Positions 46,861 to 56,012 of a DNA stretch of 64,000 nt are shown here, in pieces. Within the stretch, counting starts at the first letter, position 1, and each line of letters starts with the position of its first letter. Made by a program: the position numbers and the translations under genes. This DNA comes from Variovorax sp. (GTDB lineage Bacteria; Pseudomonadota; Gammaproteobacteria; Burkholderiales; Burkholderiaceae_C). The stretch is from the NCBI GenBank assembly GCA_017744935.1, contig JAGIAI010000020.1, positions 62,001-126,000 on the forward strand. Direction: 5' to 3'. The notes below the pieces were generated by a model that did not search any database, was not told the origin of the DNA, and saw only the letters and a list, made by a program, of their open reading frames with translations.

Positions 46861-47439
46861 ATGACACGCAAGATCCTGATGCTCTGCGGCGACTACGCGG
46901 AGGACTACGAAACCATGGTGCCGTTCCAGGCCCTGCTGGCAGTGGGCCACACGGTCCACGCGGTGGCGCCGGACAAGAAGGCTGGCGACTGGATCCACAC
47001 CGCCATCCACGATTTCGAGGGGGCGCAGACCTACAGCGAAAAGCCGGGGCACCGCTTCACGCTCAACGCCAACTTTGCCGACGTGCGTCCGGAGGCCTAT
47101 GACGCCCTGGTGATCCCGGGCGGCCGTGCGCCGGAATACCTCCGGATGAACACCCGTGTGGTCGAAATCGCGCGCCATTTCCTGGCGACCGACAAGCCGC
47201 TGGCTGCCGTCTGCCACGGCGCCCAGTTGCTGGCGGCCACCGGGCTGCTCAAAGGCCGCAAGGTGTCGGCCTACCCCGCTTGCCAGGTCGAAGTGGAACT
47301 GGCCGGCGCCGAATACATGGGGATTGCAGTCGACCAGGCGGTGACCGACCGCAACCTCGTCACCGCACCCGCATGGCCGGCGCATCCGGCATGGATCGGG
47401 CAGTTCCTCAAGGTGCTTGGCACACGCATCGAGACCTGA
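46861..47439 (+). CDS. DJ-1/PfpI-family protein
   Basis: A 192-residue class I glutamine-amidotransferase-like protein. [20 protein letters not shown] opens the fold; [16 protein letters not shown] and the nucleophile elbow [20 protein letters not shown] (Cys about residue 119) are typical of PfpI/YhbO. Family members act as deglycases, chaperones or amidases, so the exact activity is open. AAAGGAG precedes the ATG by about 7 nt. It is monocistronic or paired with the next gene, which starts 54 nt later. Confidence 0.92.
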   Translation: MTRKILMLCGDYAEDYETMVPFQALLAVGHTVHAVAPDKKAGDWIHTAIHDFEGAQTYSEKPGHRFTLNANFADVRPEAYDALVIPGGRAPEYLRMNTRVVEIARHFLATDKPLAAVCHGAQLLAATGLLKGRKVSAYPACQVEVELAGAEYMGIAVDQAVTDRNLVTAPAWPAHPAWIGQFLKVLGTRIET

Positions 47440-47493
47440 GCCAGCGGCTACAGTCATGCACCGCGACGCCCGCCACGCCACAGGAGAAGACTC

Positions 47494-47871
47494 ATGTGCG
47501 AAGTTTTCATCAGCGCCGATCCCCAGAGCTACGACAGCCGCACGCGCTCGGTCCGGCTTCATGGCGTGGTCACGAGCATCCGGCTCGAGAACCTCTTCTG
47601 GCAGGTGCTGGAAGAAATCGCCGCCCGCGACGACATGGGCGTGGTGCAGCTGATCGAGAAGCTGTACGACGAGCTGGTCGCAGCGCGCGGGGAAGTCGGC
47701 AACTTCGCGTCCTTCCTTCGCGTGAGTGCGCTGCGCTACGAGGCCATGGTGGCGCAGGGTCGCATCCCGGGCGACACCTCGGTGGCGATCCGCTCGCTCG
47801 ACGCCCAAGCGGTGCTTCGCGACCTACCCCAGGGATGGGGACGCACGGCCCCGGGCCGCGTGATGGCGTAG
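47494..47871 (+). CDS. Ribbon-helix-helix domain protein (RHH_4-like)
   Basis: A 125-residue protein with the family opening MCEVFISADPQSYDSRTRSV followed by VRLHGVVTSIRLENLFWQVLEEIA, RDDMGVVQLIEKLYDELV and FASFLRVSALRYE (to about 92). This conserved block is the PF13467-type ribbon-helix-helix domain, likely DNA-binding as a dimer. The C-terminal 30 residues are variable. AGGAG precedes the ATG. The target is unknown; it is convergent with fliA, but no flagellar role is established. Confidence 0.85.
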   Translation: MCEVFISADPQSYDSRTRSVRLHGVVTSIRLENLFWQVLEEIAARDDMGVVQLIEKLYDELVAARGEVGNFASFLRVSALRYEAMVAQGRIPGDTSVAIRSLDAQAVLRDLPQGWGRTAPGRVMA

Positions 47872-47911
47872 TGGCGTGATGGCCTGACGGCCGCCTCGAT
47901 CCGCCAGGCTT

Positions 47912-48646
47912 CTACAGAAGCTCTTTAAGCTTGGCCCGCAGCCGGCTGATCGCCTGACTGTGGAGCTGGCACACGCGGCTCTGGCTCACTTCAAGAATCG
48001 CGCCGATCTCGCGCAAGTTCAGTTCTTCTTCGTAATAGAGGTTCAGCAGGAGCTGGTCGCGCTCCGGCAACTCCTGGATCGCTTCCACCAGCTGATGGCG
48101 GAAGCCGCTTTCGAGCAATTGCTCCAGAGGATCGTCGCTGCTGCGCTGGCTGCGTCGCGCGTCCTGCGCATGCAGGTCGATGAACGGGTTCTCGGCCTCG
48201 CCCTTGGCGAAGTCTTCCACGTACAGGAGCTGGCAGCCCTGGATCTCCTGCAGGAGCGACTGGTAGGCCTCCAGTTCGATCTTGAGTTCCTTGGCGATCT
48301 CGCCCTCGCTGGGCGGCCGGCCGAGGCGATGCTCGAGCTTCTGGATGGCCTTCTCCACGTTCCGCGCCGACTGGCGCAGCCCCCTCGAGCCCCAGTCGCT
48401 GGAGCGCAGTTCGTCGAGCATCGCGCCGCGGATGCGCTGGCTCACGAAGGTCTCGAACTGCGCACCCTTGTTGTCCTGGTAGCGGCTCGACGCGTCCAGC
48501 AGGCCGATCATGCCGGCCTGGATCAGATCGTCGAGTTCGACGCTGGCGGGGAGCTTGGCGATCATCTGCAGTGCGATGCGACGCACCAGTGGTTGGTGCT
48601 GCTCCAGCAGATGGGACTTCTCGATGGTTCCCTGGGCGGTGTACAC
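47912..48646 (-). CDS. fliA: Flagellar sigma factor FliA (sigma-28)
   Basis: A 244-residue sigma-28 that directs RNA polymerase to late flagellar and chemotaxis promoters. Region 2 is seen as HQPLVRRIALQMIAKLPASVELDDLIQAGMIGLLDA (about 17-52), region 3 as RRLGRPPSEGEIAKELKI-like text, and region 4 as LPERDQLLLNLYYEEELNLREIGAILEVSQSRVCQLHSQAI. The start is GTG. It is the last gene of the flhB-flhA-flhF-flhG-fliA run. No anti-sigma FlgM gene is present in the window. Confidence 0.96.
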   Translation of the reverse strand: MYTAQGTIEKSHLLEQHQPLVRRIALQMIAKLPASVELDDLIQAGMIGLLDASSRYQDNKGAQFETFVSQRIRGAMLDELRSSDWGSRGLRQSARNVEKAIQKLEHRLGRPPSEGEIAKELKIELEAYQSLLQEIQGCQLLYVEDFAKGEAENPFIDLHAQDARRSQRSSDDPLEQLLESGFRHQLVEAIQELPERDQLLLNLYYEEELNLREIGAILEVSQSRVCQLHSQAISRLRAKLKELL

Positions 48647-48682
48647 GTGCGGTCCTTGTTGCGTTGTTCGGGTTGATCGGCC

Positions 48683-49495
48683 TTACGCGACGGCGGCGCT
48701 CGGCATGTGGAGTGCGCGCGCCGCGGTCATCGCGATGCGGCTGTCGTTCGTGGCGTGATCGTTCGTGCGCAAGGCTCTTGCGGGTGCGCGCCACGGCCAG
48801 CGCAGCACATCGGAAGCGATTCGACGGAAGTCCACTGCGGCCGGACTCGCCGGGAAGGCCTCCACCACGGTGAGGCCGAGGCGCAGCGCGTCTGCGTGGT
48901 GCGCATCGGCATGAACCCACCCCGCCGGTTCCAGCGAAACCGCGAGATAGCGGCTGCCGGTGCTGGCCAGGTTGGTCATGATCTTCTGCGCCTCGTCGAT
49001 GCCCGATGCGCGATTGACCAGGAAGCGAAGCTGCATCAGGCCATGCGCGTAGTGCAGGCGCTTGATGCCCGCATAGGTCGTCGTGATCGACGCGGCATTG
49101 GGCTGCAGCACCAGCACCAGCTCGTCCGCCTGTTGCGCGAGTGGCGATAGCCGCCCTTCTTCGTCGAGCGCGGCATCGATCAGCACCACCCCGCTGTGGC
49201 GGAACGCCCGCGGATCGGCCGATGGGTGCGGCGTCGGCAGCACTTCCACCCCGCATTCAGCCGCCACGCCCGGAACCTCGATGCCCCACACGGCGGCGGC
49301 CGAACCGTGGTCCGGACGCTGCTCGTCGACCAGCGACACATCCTTGCCCTGATGCACCAGCGCTGCCGCGAGATTCATCGCTGTGGTCGTCACGCCATCG
49401 CGGCGGCTCATGCCAGCGATCGCAATGACGCGCGTCTGCGTGTTCGCCAGAAGGCGGCGTAGTCCGTCCGCCTGGTCCGCTACCAGCTTGCTCAT
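48683..49495 (-). CDS. FlhG/MinD-like protein with degenerate P-loop
   Basis: A 270-residue protein in the normal flhG (fleN) position between flhF and fliA. The fold outline is MinD/ParA-like: VIAIAGMSRRDGVTTTAMNLAAAL (23-46), then VSLVDEQRPD and LVLVLQPNAASITTTYAGIKRL. However, the deviant Walker A expected as KGGxGKT reads RRDGVTTT: both Lys residues are gone, the catalytic one being replaced by Thr. ATP binding or hydrolysis of the usual kind is therefore doubtful. The start has AGGAG 7 nt upstream. FlhG normally limits flagellar number and stimulates FlhF GTPase; this one may act differently. Confidence 0.82.
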   Translation of the reverse strand: MSKLVADQADGLRRLLANTQTRVIAIAGMSRRDGVTTTAMNLAAALVHQGKDVSLVDEQRPDHGSAAAVWGIEVPGVAAECGVEVLPTPHPSADPRAFRHSGVVLIDAALDEEGRLSPLAQQADELVLVLQPNAASITTTYAGIKRLHYAHGLMQLRFLVNRASGIDEAQKIMTNLASTGSRYLAVSLEPAGWVHADAHHADALRLGLTVVEAFPASPAAVDFRRIASDVLRWPWRAPARALRTNDHATNDSRIAMTAARALHMPSAAVA

Positions 49496-49505
49496 GCGAT
49501 GCTCC

Positions 49506-51983
49506 TCAAGCCTGTTTCTCGATGGCGCGCAGTTGCGACTGGATCGGCGCGGTCGATTCGGTGCCGAGCGCCTCCAGCAGCACGAAGAGCTTGCTCACGC
49601 CCAGATACAGCGCATTGCCCGTGAGCGGCCGGCTCGAACGCGCCGGGCGACCGGTCAACTCGTTGAGCAGCATCCGCGCGCGGTCTGCCCACTCGCCCTT
49701 GGCGTGGAGCAGGCGCCACGCAGTCGTGGTCACCTGGCCCGCGATCAGCAGGCGCTTCAGCATGTCCGGATCGCCGAGTTCGCCCATGCCGCCCGCGAGC
49801 TGAAGGCCCTGTCGGATCAGGCGGAAGCACGGCTCCGCATCGGCTGCCCAGGCCTGCCACTGCGCGAGTTGGCGCGCGGTGACGCGCATGTCCACGTTCG
49901 AGAGCAGGCAGGTCTGCGCGAGGATCTTCTGGCCACGCTCGTCGAGCACGCGCCGCACCACCCCGCGCAGGGGCGGCAGCGCAGGCTTGTCCGCAGCCAC
50001 GCGCAGCTGGACCATCGCGTGGGCCTCACATTGCATTGCGGGCTTTCCCTTGAAGACGGTTGGCACCGGCTCGCTGAACTCGGCATCGATGCGCGCGAGT
50101 GCGCTCGATTCGCCGGTGCGCAGCTCGATCACGCTGGTGGACCCGGGCACGCGCGCAAGCCACTGCTGGTTCTGCGACTGCCAGTCGGCCATCAGCTCCA
50201 CCGCGGGCATCCGCGGCAGCAAGTGCACCACCGGCTTGCCCAGCGCCTGCTGGCGCAGCCACTGGACCTGGCGCGCGCCGGGTTTGCGGCGCGCATCGGT
50301 GCCGCGCGTCGCCGCAGTGGAGAGCCACTGGTTGGGTGCCGACAATGGCTGGCCGCTGCGGTCCGACAGCAGAAGGCTGCTCTGGCACTCGTAGACATCG
50401 TCTCCTGCGTTCGAGCGCAGACCCACCTGACCCGACAAGGCGAGCACATGGCTGTCGCAACCGACGGCGATCTCGCTGCGGGCATGAACCATCAGGTCGT
50501 CCTGCACCGCCTTCTGGCTGATGCTTTCGTCACCCGCATGGCGCCACAGGCGGCGCGCCGCGTCGAAGCCGATCTGCGCACCGGCCAATGCGCCGGCGGC
50601 GGTCGCAAGTTCCTGCGCGTCGTGTGCCATCGCACGGATGAGGTTCTGGTACTGCGTGCGCAGGCGATCGGCCTCGGCCTGCGCTTGCACCACCTGCGCC
50701 GAGGGCGCTGCGCCTGCGGGCTCGTCGTGCATCTCGACTTCCGAGGGCACGAACAGCGGGTTGTGGCGCCGCGGCTGGAAGACGCTGTCCACCAGTTGCG
50801 CGCGATCGGCGGGCATCAGGTTCTCGGGCACCTTCTGGCCGCTGGAGATGTAGTGCACCGGCAGGCGATGGCGGATCACCGTGTCGATCAGGGCGCCCGG
50901 GTGCGTGGACTCATCCATCTTCGTGAAGATGCAGCCCGCGAGTTCGTTGCCGCCACCATGGCGGTAGGCGTGCACCACTTCGTTGAGCGTGTCGCCGTGG
51001 CTCGTCGCGTTGAGCAGCAGCAGCCGCTTCACCGGCCGGTGCGTGCTGCACAGCATCGCGATCTGGTCCGACACGGCGCGGTCGCGCTGGCTCATGCCGA
51101 CGGTGTCGATGAGCACCATGTGCTTGTCGCGCAGGTCCTGCAGCACCAGATGCAGGTCGGCAGCATCCTTCACGCCGTAGACCGGCACGTCGAGGATCTG
51201 GCCATAGATGCGCAACTGCTCGTAGGCGCCGATCCGGTAGCTGTCGGTGGTCACCAGCGCGAGCTTGTCGGCGCCGAAGCGCATCACGCAGCGCGCGGCC
51301 AGCTTGGCGGTGGTGGTGGTCTTGCCAACACCCGTCGGACCCATCAGCGCGTAAACGCCGCCTTGCGACAGCAGCGCATCTTCGTCTTCATGCGCCGGCA
51401 GCGCGCGAATCAGTTCCGAGCGCGCGAAGGCCATGCCCTGCGCATAGGTCTGCCCGGTGGGCAGCTTCTCGAGCAGCGCTTTCGACAGACGCGCGCTGAA
51501 TCCTGCGCCGAGCAGCGTGCGCAGCAGGCGGCCACGAACGGGGTCCTGGCGCTGCTTGTCGTTCCACACGACACTCGCAAGCTGCTCCTCGATCATGCCG
51601 CGCATCGAATGAAGCTCGTTGAGCACCACATCGGTCTGCGCCGTGGCGGGTTGTGGCTCGGGCCTTGCCTGAACCGCTGGCGTCTGCACCATGGGCGCTG
51701 GCGCCGAAGCCACCGGTGCTGGCGCTGGAGCGGCAGCCACGACGGGTGCAGCGGGCGCTACTGGCGCGACCAGCGGGGCAGGTGCAACCGGTGCGGCGTT
51801 CTGCAGCGCCTCGGTCACGTCGCTCTCCACCATCGCCACGATCTCGACCCCTTCGGCCGAAGCGCGGTTGCTGAGAACGATGGCTTCCGCGCCGAGCGCC
51901 TCGCGCACCAGGCGCAGCGCCTCGCGGCTGGTAGCGGCAACGAATCTGCGGGCCGTGGTCCGCACGTTAGTCGGGATACTCAC
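49506..51983 (-). CDS. flhF: Flagellar GTPase FlhF with a ~415-residue C-terminal extension
   Basis: SRP-type GTPase that helps place the flagellum. The B domain starts ARRFVAATSREALRLVREALG; an Ala/Pro-rich linker (about 63-115) leads to the N domain and G domain with P-loop GPTGVGKTTT (215-224), LIDTVGMSQRDR (291-302) and FTKMDEST (353-360). Canonical FlhF ends near residue 405 (DRAQLVDSVF). Here the frame continues to 825 residues without a break, adding a helical segment (425-480) and a further region with no recognised motif. Typical FlhF is about 350-500 residues. The 3' end lies 10 nt from the flhG-like gene; the ATG overlaps the flhA stop by ATGA. Confidence 0.9.
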   Translation of the reverse strand: MSIPTNVRTTARRFVAATSREALRLVREALGAEAIVLSNRASAEGVEIVAMVESDVTEALQNAAPVAPAPLVAPVAPAAPVVAAAPAPAPVASAPAPMVQTPAVQARPEPQPATAQTDVVLNELHSMRGMIEEQLASVVWNDKQRQDPVRGRLLRTLLGAGFSARLSKALLEKLPTGQTYAQGMAFARSELIRALPAHEDEDALLSQGGVYALMGPTGVGKTTTTAKLAARCVMRFGADKLALVTTDSYRIGAYEQLRIYGQILDVPVYGVKDAADLHLVLQDLRDKHMVLIDTVGMSQRDRAVSDQIAMLCSTHRPVKRLLLLNATSHGDTLNEVVHAYRHGGGNELAGCIFTKMDESTHPGALIDTVIRHRLPVHYISSGQKVPENLMPADRAQLVDSVFQPRRHNPLFVPSEVEMHDEPAGAAPSAQVVQAQAEADRLRTQYQNLIRAMAHDAQELATAAGALAGAQIGFDAARRLWRHAGDESISQKAVQDDLMVHARSEIAVGCDSHVLALSGQVGLRSNAGDDVYECQSSLLLSDRSGQPLSAPNQWLSTAATRGTDARRKPGARQVQWLRQQALGKPVVHLLPRMPAVELMADWQSQNQQWLARVPGSTSVIELRTGESSALARIDAEFSEPVPTVFKGKPAMQCEAHAMVQLRVAADKPALPPLRGVVRRVLDERGQKILAQTCLLSNVDMRVTARQLAQWQAWAADAEPCFRLIRQGLQLAGGMGELGDPDMLKRLLIAGQVTTTAWRLLHAKGEWADRARMLLNELTGRPARSSRPLTGNALYLGVSKLFVLLEALGTESTAPIQSQLRAIEKQA

Positions 51984-54073
51984 GCTCTTCCTCCAATGGT
52001 GGCGGTGATCTTGATGTTTCGGGTGTCAGGGATCTCCGCGTGGGAGAGCACCTTCAGTTGAGGCAGGCTGCGGCGCAGGAAGCGCGCGAGCAGCACGCGC
52101 AGCGAGTGCTGCACCACGAGCACCGGCGCCAGGCCGATCTGCTCCTGGCGCGTGATGGCGGCTTGCGTCTGGCGCAGCAGGTTGTCGGCCAGGCCGGGCT
52201 CGATGCCGCTGCTGCTGGTCATGGCCTGCTGCAGGACCGCGTCGAGCGATGCATCGAGGCCGATCACGTGCAGCTCGGAATCGCCCGGGAACAACTGCTG
52301 CGTGATCGCACGGCCCAGCGCCAGGCGCACCATCGAGGTGAGCTCGGTCGCATCCTTGATGGTGGGCGCGTGCTCGGCGATGACGTCGAGGATCGTGCGC
52401 ATGTCGCGGATCGAGACTTCCTCGTCCAGCAGGTTCTGCAGCACCTTGTGCAGCGTGCTGAGCGACACGACCTTGGGCACGAGATCCTCGGTGAGCTTCG
52501 GTTCGGTCTTGGTGATCTGGTCGAGCAACTGCTGCACTTCCTGCCGGCCCAGCAGTTCCGCGGCGTGCGTCTGGATCAGGTGGTTCAGGTGCGTCGCCAT
52601 CACGGTGCACGCATCGACCACGGTGTAACCGTAGATCTGCGCCTGCTGACGCAGGTTGCCGTCGATCCACACCGCGGGCAGGCCGAAGGCCGGATCCGTC
52701 GTCGGCGTGCCCGGCAGACTGCCCGTGACCTGCCCGGGGTTGATCGCCATCCACTGGTTCGGGAAGGCCTCTCCCCGGCCGATCTCCACGCCCTTCAGGC
52801 TGATCACGTAGCTGTTGGGCTTGATCTCCAGGTTGTCGCGGATGTGCACCACCGGCACCAGGAAGCCGATCTCCTGCGCGATCTTCTTGCGGATGCTCTT
52901 GATGCGCCCCAGCAGTTCGCCCTGCTGCGCCTGGTCCACCAGCGGGATCAGGCGATAGCCGACTTCCATGCCGAGCGGATCGACCATCGCGACGTCGTCC
53001 CAGGTGGCTTCGGCCGCCTCGGCCGTCGGTGCAAGCGCCACCTTCGAAACCGCGGCCTGCTCGGCCGTCTGTTGAGGCTTGCGGCGCAGAAGTGCCCGCC
53101 CACCCCACGCCAGAGCCCCTGCGATCAGCAGGAAGGCCAGGTTCGGCATGCCGGGGATCATCCCCATCAGGCCGATGATGCCGGCCGTCAGGAACAGCAC
53201 CTGCGGGTTCGAGAAGAGCTGGCCGGTGAGCTGGCGGCCCACGTCTTCTTCCGTGGTCACGCGCGAGACGATCACGCCAGCCGCCGTCGAGATGACCAGC
53301 GCCGGGATCTGCGCGACCAGGCCGTCGCCGATCGCGAGCAGCGTGTAGGTCGTGCCGGCGGTCGAGAAGTCCAGCCCGTGCTGCACCACGCCGACCACCA
53401 GGCCACCGATGATGTTGATGACCATGATCATCAGGCCCGCGACCGCGTCGCCGCGCACGAACTTGCTGGCACCGTCCATCGAACCGTAGAAGTCGGCTTC
53501 CTGCGCAACTTCGGTGCGGCGCTTGCGGGCCACGTCCTCGCCGATCAGGCCGGCGTTGAGGTCGGCATCGATCGCCATCTGCTTGCCAGGCATCGCGTCG
53601 AGCATGAACCGCGCACCGACTTCCGCGATGCGGCCCGCACCTTTGGTGATCACCATGAAGTTGATGATCACGAGGATGATGAACACCATCACGCCGACCG
53701 CGAAGTTGCCGCCGACGAGGAAGTGGCCGAAAGCCTCGATCACCTTGCCGGCCGCGTCGGGCCCGGTGTGGCCATGCATCAGCACCACGCGCGTGGACGC
53801 GACGTTGAGTGACAGGCGAAGCAATGTCGAGAACAGCAGCACCGCCGGGAAGGCCGCGAAGTCCAGCGCCTTCATGGTGTACATGCTCACCAGCAGCACC
53901 ATCACGGACATCGCGATGTTGAAGGTGAACAGCAGGTCGAGCAGGAACGGCGGCAGCGGCAGAACCATCATGCTCAGGATGAGGATGATGAGAATCGGCC
54001 CCGCCAGGCCCTTGAACTGGTTGCCGGAGAGGAATTGCGTCGGCAGACGCATCAGATTGGCGACGGAATTCAT
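51980..54073 (-). CDS. flhA: Flagellar export gate protein FlhA
   Basis: A 697-residue inner-membrane core of the flagellar type III secretion gate. The N-terminal half has about eight membrane spans (starting LAGPILIILILSMMVLPLPPFLLDLLFTFNIAMSVMVLL-type sequence). It includes the FHIPEP-family loop segment GAGRIAEVGARFMLDAMPGKQMAIDADLNAGLI, with Asp/Arg residues implicated in proton coupling. The C-terminal cytoplasmic ring domain (about 350-697) includes DPLGMEVGYRLIPLVD. Overlaps by 4 nt with flhB upstream and flhF downstream indicate coupled translation. Confidence 0.97.
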   Translation of the reverse strand: MNSVANLMRLPTQFLSGNQFKGLAGPILIILILSMMVLPLPPFLLDLLFTFNIAMSVMVLLVSMYTMKALDFAAFPAVLLFSTLLRLSLNVASTRVVLMHGHTGPDAAGKVIEAFGHFLVGGNFAVGVMVFIILVIINFMVITKGAGRIAEVGARFMLDAMPGKQMAIDADLNAGLIGEDVARKRRTEVAQEADFYGSMDGASKFVRGDAVAGLMIMVINIIGGLVVGVVQHGLDFSTAGTTYTLLAIGDGLVAQIPALVISTAAGVIVSRVTTEEDVGRQLTGQLFSNPQVLFLTAGIIGLMGMIPGMPNLAFLLIAGALAWGGRALLRRKPQQTAEQAAVSKVALAPTAEAAEATWDDVAMVDPLGMEVGYRLIPLVDQAQQGELLGRIKSIRKKIAQEIGFLVPVVHIRDNLEIKPNSYVISLKGVEIGRGEAFPNQWMAINPGQVTGSLPGTPTTDPAFGLPAVWIDGNLRQQAQIYGYTVVDACTVMATHLNHLIQTHAAELLGRQEVQQLLDQITKTEPKLTEDLVPKVVSLSTLHKVLQNLLDEEVSIRDMRTILDVIAEHAPTIKDATELTSMVRLALGRAITQQLFPGDSELHVIGLDASLDAVLQQAMTSSSGIEPGLADNLLRQTQAAITRQEQIGLAPVLVVQHSLRVLLARFLRRSLPQLKVLSHAEIPDTRNIKITATIGGRA

Positions 54074-55215
54074 GCGTGGATCGGTGTGTAGGCGAGCGCC
54101 TCGGGGATCGGCAGGTCGGTCGGTGTGCGCGGCGCTTCGCCGATGCCCTCGTCCTTCCAGCGCTTGAGCTGGTAGACCCAGGCAAGCACTTCGGCGACTG
54201 CGGTGTAGAGGCCGGACGGGATCTCGTCACCCAGCTGCGTGTGCTTGTAGAGCGCCCGCGTGAGCGGCGGCGCTTCGAGCACCGCCACCTTGTGCTGCAC
54301 CGCCAGCTCGCGAATACGCTGCGCGATCAGGTCCGTGCCCTTGGCGACCACGCGCGGTGCGCGCATGTCGCCGTCGATGTATTTCAGGGCCACCGCGAAG
54401 TGCGTCGGGTTCGTCACGACGATGTCGGCCTTCGGTACTTCGGACATCATCCGGCGCCGCGCGATCGCCTGTTGCTGGCGACGGATCTGCGCCTTGATCT
54501 GCGGGTCGCCTTCGCTTTCCTTGTGCTCCTGGCGAAGATCTTCGCGCGACATCCGCAGCTTGCGGTAGTAGCTGAAGAGCTGCCACGGCACATCGATCAT
54601 CGCGACCACCAGCAGTGCAGCGGCGATCAGGGCGCAGTCGCGCGCGACCATCATGATGGTCTGGGGAATCGCTGCGGTCACCGGCAGCACCATGAGCTGC
54701 ATCACGCCGTCGAGGTCACGCGCGATCACCAGGTAGGCAACGCCGCCGATCAGCGCCGACTTCGACAGCGCCTTGATCAGCTCGACGAGCGACTGCGTGG
54801 AAAACATGCGCCCGATGCCGGCGACCGGATTGAGTTTGCCGAAGTCGGGCGACACCGCCTTGCCGGAGAAGAGCCAGCCGCCGAGGATCATCGGCGCGAC
54901 CACCGCGGCCACCACCATCATCACGAACAGCGGCGCGATGGCGGTGAGCGCATGCATCACCATCGAGCCGGCCTGGACCATCATGTGCGACGCATCGAAC
55001 GCAGAGTCGCGTTCGAAGCGCAGGCCCTTGCGCAACGCATGCTCCATGGTTCCGCCGAGCGACGCGGCGGTCAACCACAGGCCGCCGATGGCGGTGCCCA
55101 GCATGACCAGCGTGGTCAGCTCGCGGGACCGGGCAACGTTGCCTTCTTCGCGCGCCTTCTCCAGGCGCCGCGCAGAGGCAGGTTCCGTTTTTTCGAGATC
55201 GCTTTCCTCAGCCAT
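54070..55215 (-). CDS. flhB: Flagellar export substrate-specificity protein FlhB
   Basis: A 381-residue inner-membrane protein that switches flagellar export from rod/hook to filament substrates. It starts MAEESDLEKTEPASARRLEKAREEG with the family's RSRELTTL segment, four hydrophobic spans follow, and the cytoplasmic domain contains the autocleavage site NPTH (269-272) in VVTNPTHFAVALKY. First gene of flhB-flhA-flhF-flhG-fliA. The 119 nt between it and cheZ should hold a promoter, but no sigma-70, sigma-54 or sigma-28 signature stands out. Confidence 0.97.
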   Translation of the reverse strand: MAEESDLEKTEPASARRLEKAREEGNVARSRELTTLVMLGTAIGGLWLTAASLGGTMEHALRKGLRFERDSAFDASHMMVQAGSMVMHALTAIAPLFVMMVVAAVVAPMILGGWLFSGKAVSPDFGKLNPVAGIGRMFSTQSLVELIKALSKSALIGGVAYLVIARDLDGVMQLMVLPVTAAIPQTIMMVARDCALIAAALLVVAMIDVPWQLFSYYRKLRMSREDLRQEHKESEGDPQIKAQIRRQQQAIARRRMMSEVPKADIVVTNPTHFAVALKYIDGDMRAPRVVAKGTDLIAQRIRELAVQHKVAVLEAPPLTRALYKHTQLGDEIPSGLYTAVAEVLAWVYQLKRWKDEGIGEAPRTPTDLPIPEALAYTPIHA

Positions 55216-55334
55216 TCATGCTCCATCGAGCATCGGTGAAGACCACCGGCTCGTGGCTGATTATTCGATCCACCGGGCTGGAACAATCGCCCGATCAAGG
55301 GGGGTAACGCCCTCCTTCTCTCCCAATCGCCGAG

Positions 55335-55973
55335 TCAGAAGCCCAGGCTTGCCAGCAAGTCATCCACCTGCGACTGATCGGTCACAGCCTCTGGATTGCC
55401 GGCCTTGATCTGCGGGCCATTCAGCAAGCTGTTGGAGGCGATTTCCTGCCGCTTCTCGGCGGGCGAGTTGTCGATCAGCACCTGCAGCAGTTGCGTCTCG
55501 ACCTCGTTGACCACTTCCATCATCTTCTTGATGACCTGGCCGGTCAGATCCTGGAAGTCCTGCGCCATCAGGATCTCCATGAGCTGCGCGTTGATCGCGC
55601 TGGCCTTCTGCGGCACGTCGCCCAGGTACTCGCGGGTGTCCATCACGAGCTGGCGTGCGTGATCGAGTTCGACCGGGCTCTTGAACCACTCGTCCCAACG
55701 GTGGGTCAGGCCCTTGGCGTCGGTGGCGAGTCCTTCCTGCAGCGGCTGCGCGATGTCGATCGCGTTCAGCGCCCGATGCGCCGCGCGCTCGGTGGTTTCC
55801 GCCACATAGTTGAGGCGGTCCCGCGCACCGGGGATCGCCTGCGCGGCCTTTTCGACCTGCTTGTCGAGACCCAGCTCCCGCATGCCTTCGCGCAACTGGC
55901 GCGTCAGCTGCCCGATGCGACCCAGCAACTCTTCAGCGGTGTTCCCGTGATCGTTGTCGTTGGTTTGATTCAT
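55335..55973 (-). CDS. cheZ: Chemotaxis protein phosphatase CheZ
   Basis: A 212-residue phosphatase that removes the phosphate from CheY-P. The long helical hairpin contains the conserved MEILMAQDFQDLTGQVIKKMMEVV segment (catalytic Asp/Gln pair in QDFQDLTGQ), and the C-terminal QSQVDDLLASLGF is the CheY-binding peptide. The ATG at 55973 with GGAG upstream is preferred to the in-frame start 30 nt earlier. It is 39 nt downstream of cheY and ends the chemotaxis run. Confidence 0.96.
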   Translation of the reverse strand: MNQTNDNDHGNTAEELLGRIGQLTRQLREGMRELGLDKQVEKAAQAIPGARDRLNYVAETTERAAHRALNAIDIAQPLQEGLATDAKGLTHRWDEWFKSPVELDHARQLVMDTREYLGDVPQKASAINAQLMEILMAQDFQDLTGQVIKKMMEVVNEVETQLLQVLIDNSPAEKRQEIASNSLLNGPQIKAGNPEAVTDQSQVDDLLASLGF

Positions 55974-56012
55974 TTGATTTGCTCCGCAATGCGCAACGCG
56001 CACCGCAAAAGG

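Noticed and set aside
49383-52061. Open frame of nearly 2.7 kb on the plus strand opposite flhF
   Set aside because: Composition is Arg/His/Gln-rich and no motif is present; it mirrors the codon bias of flhF and flanking genes.
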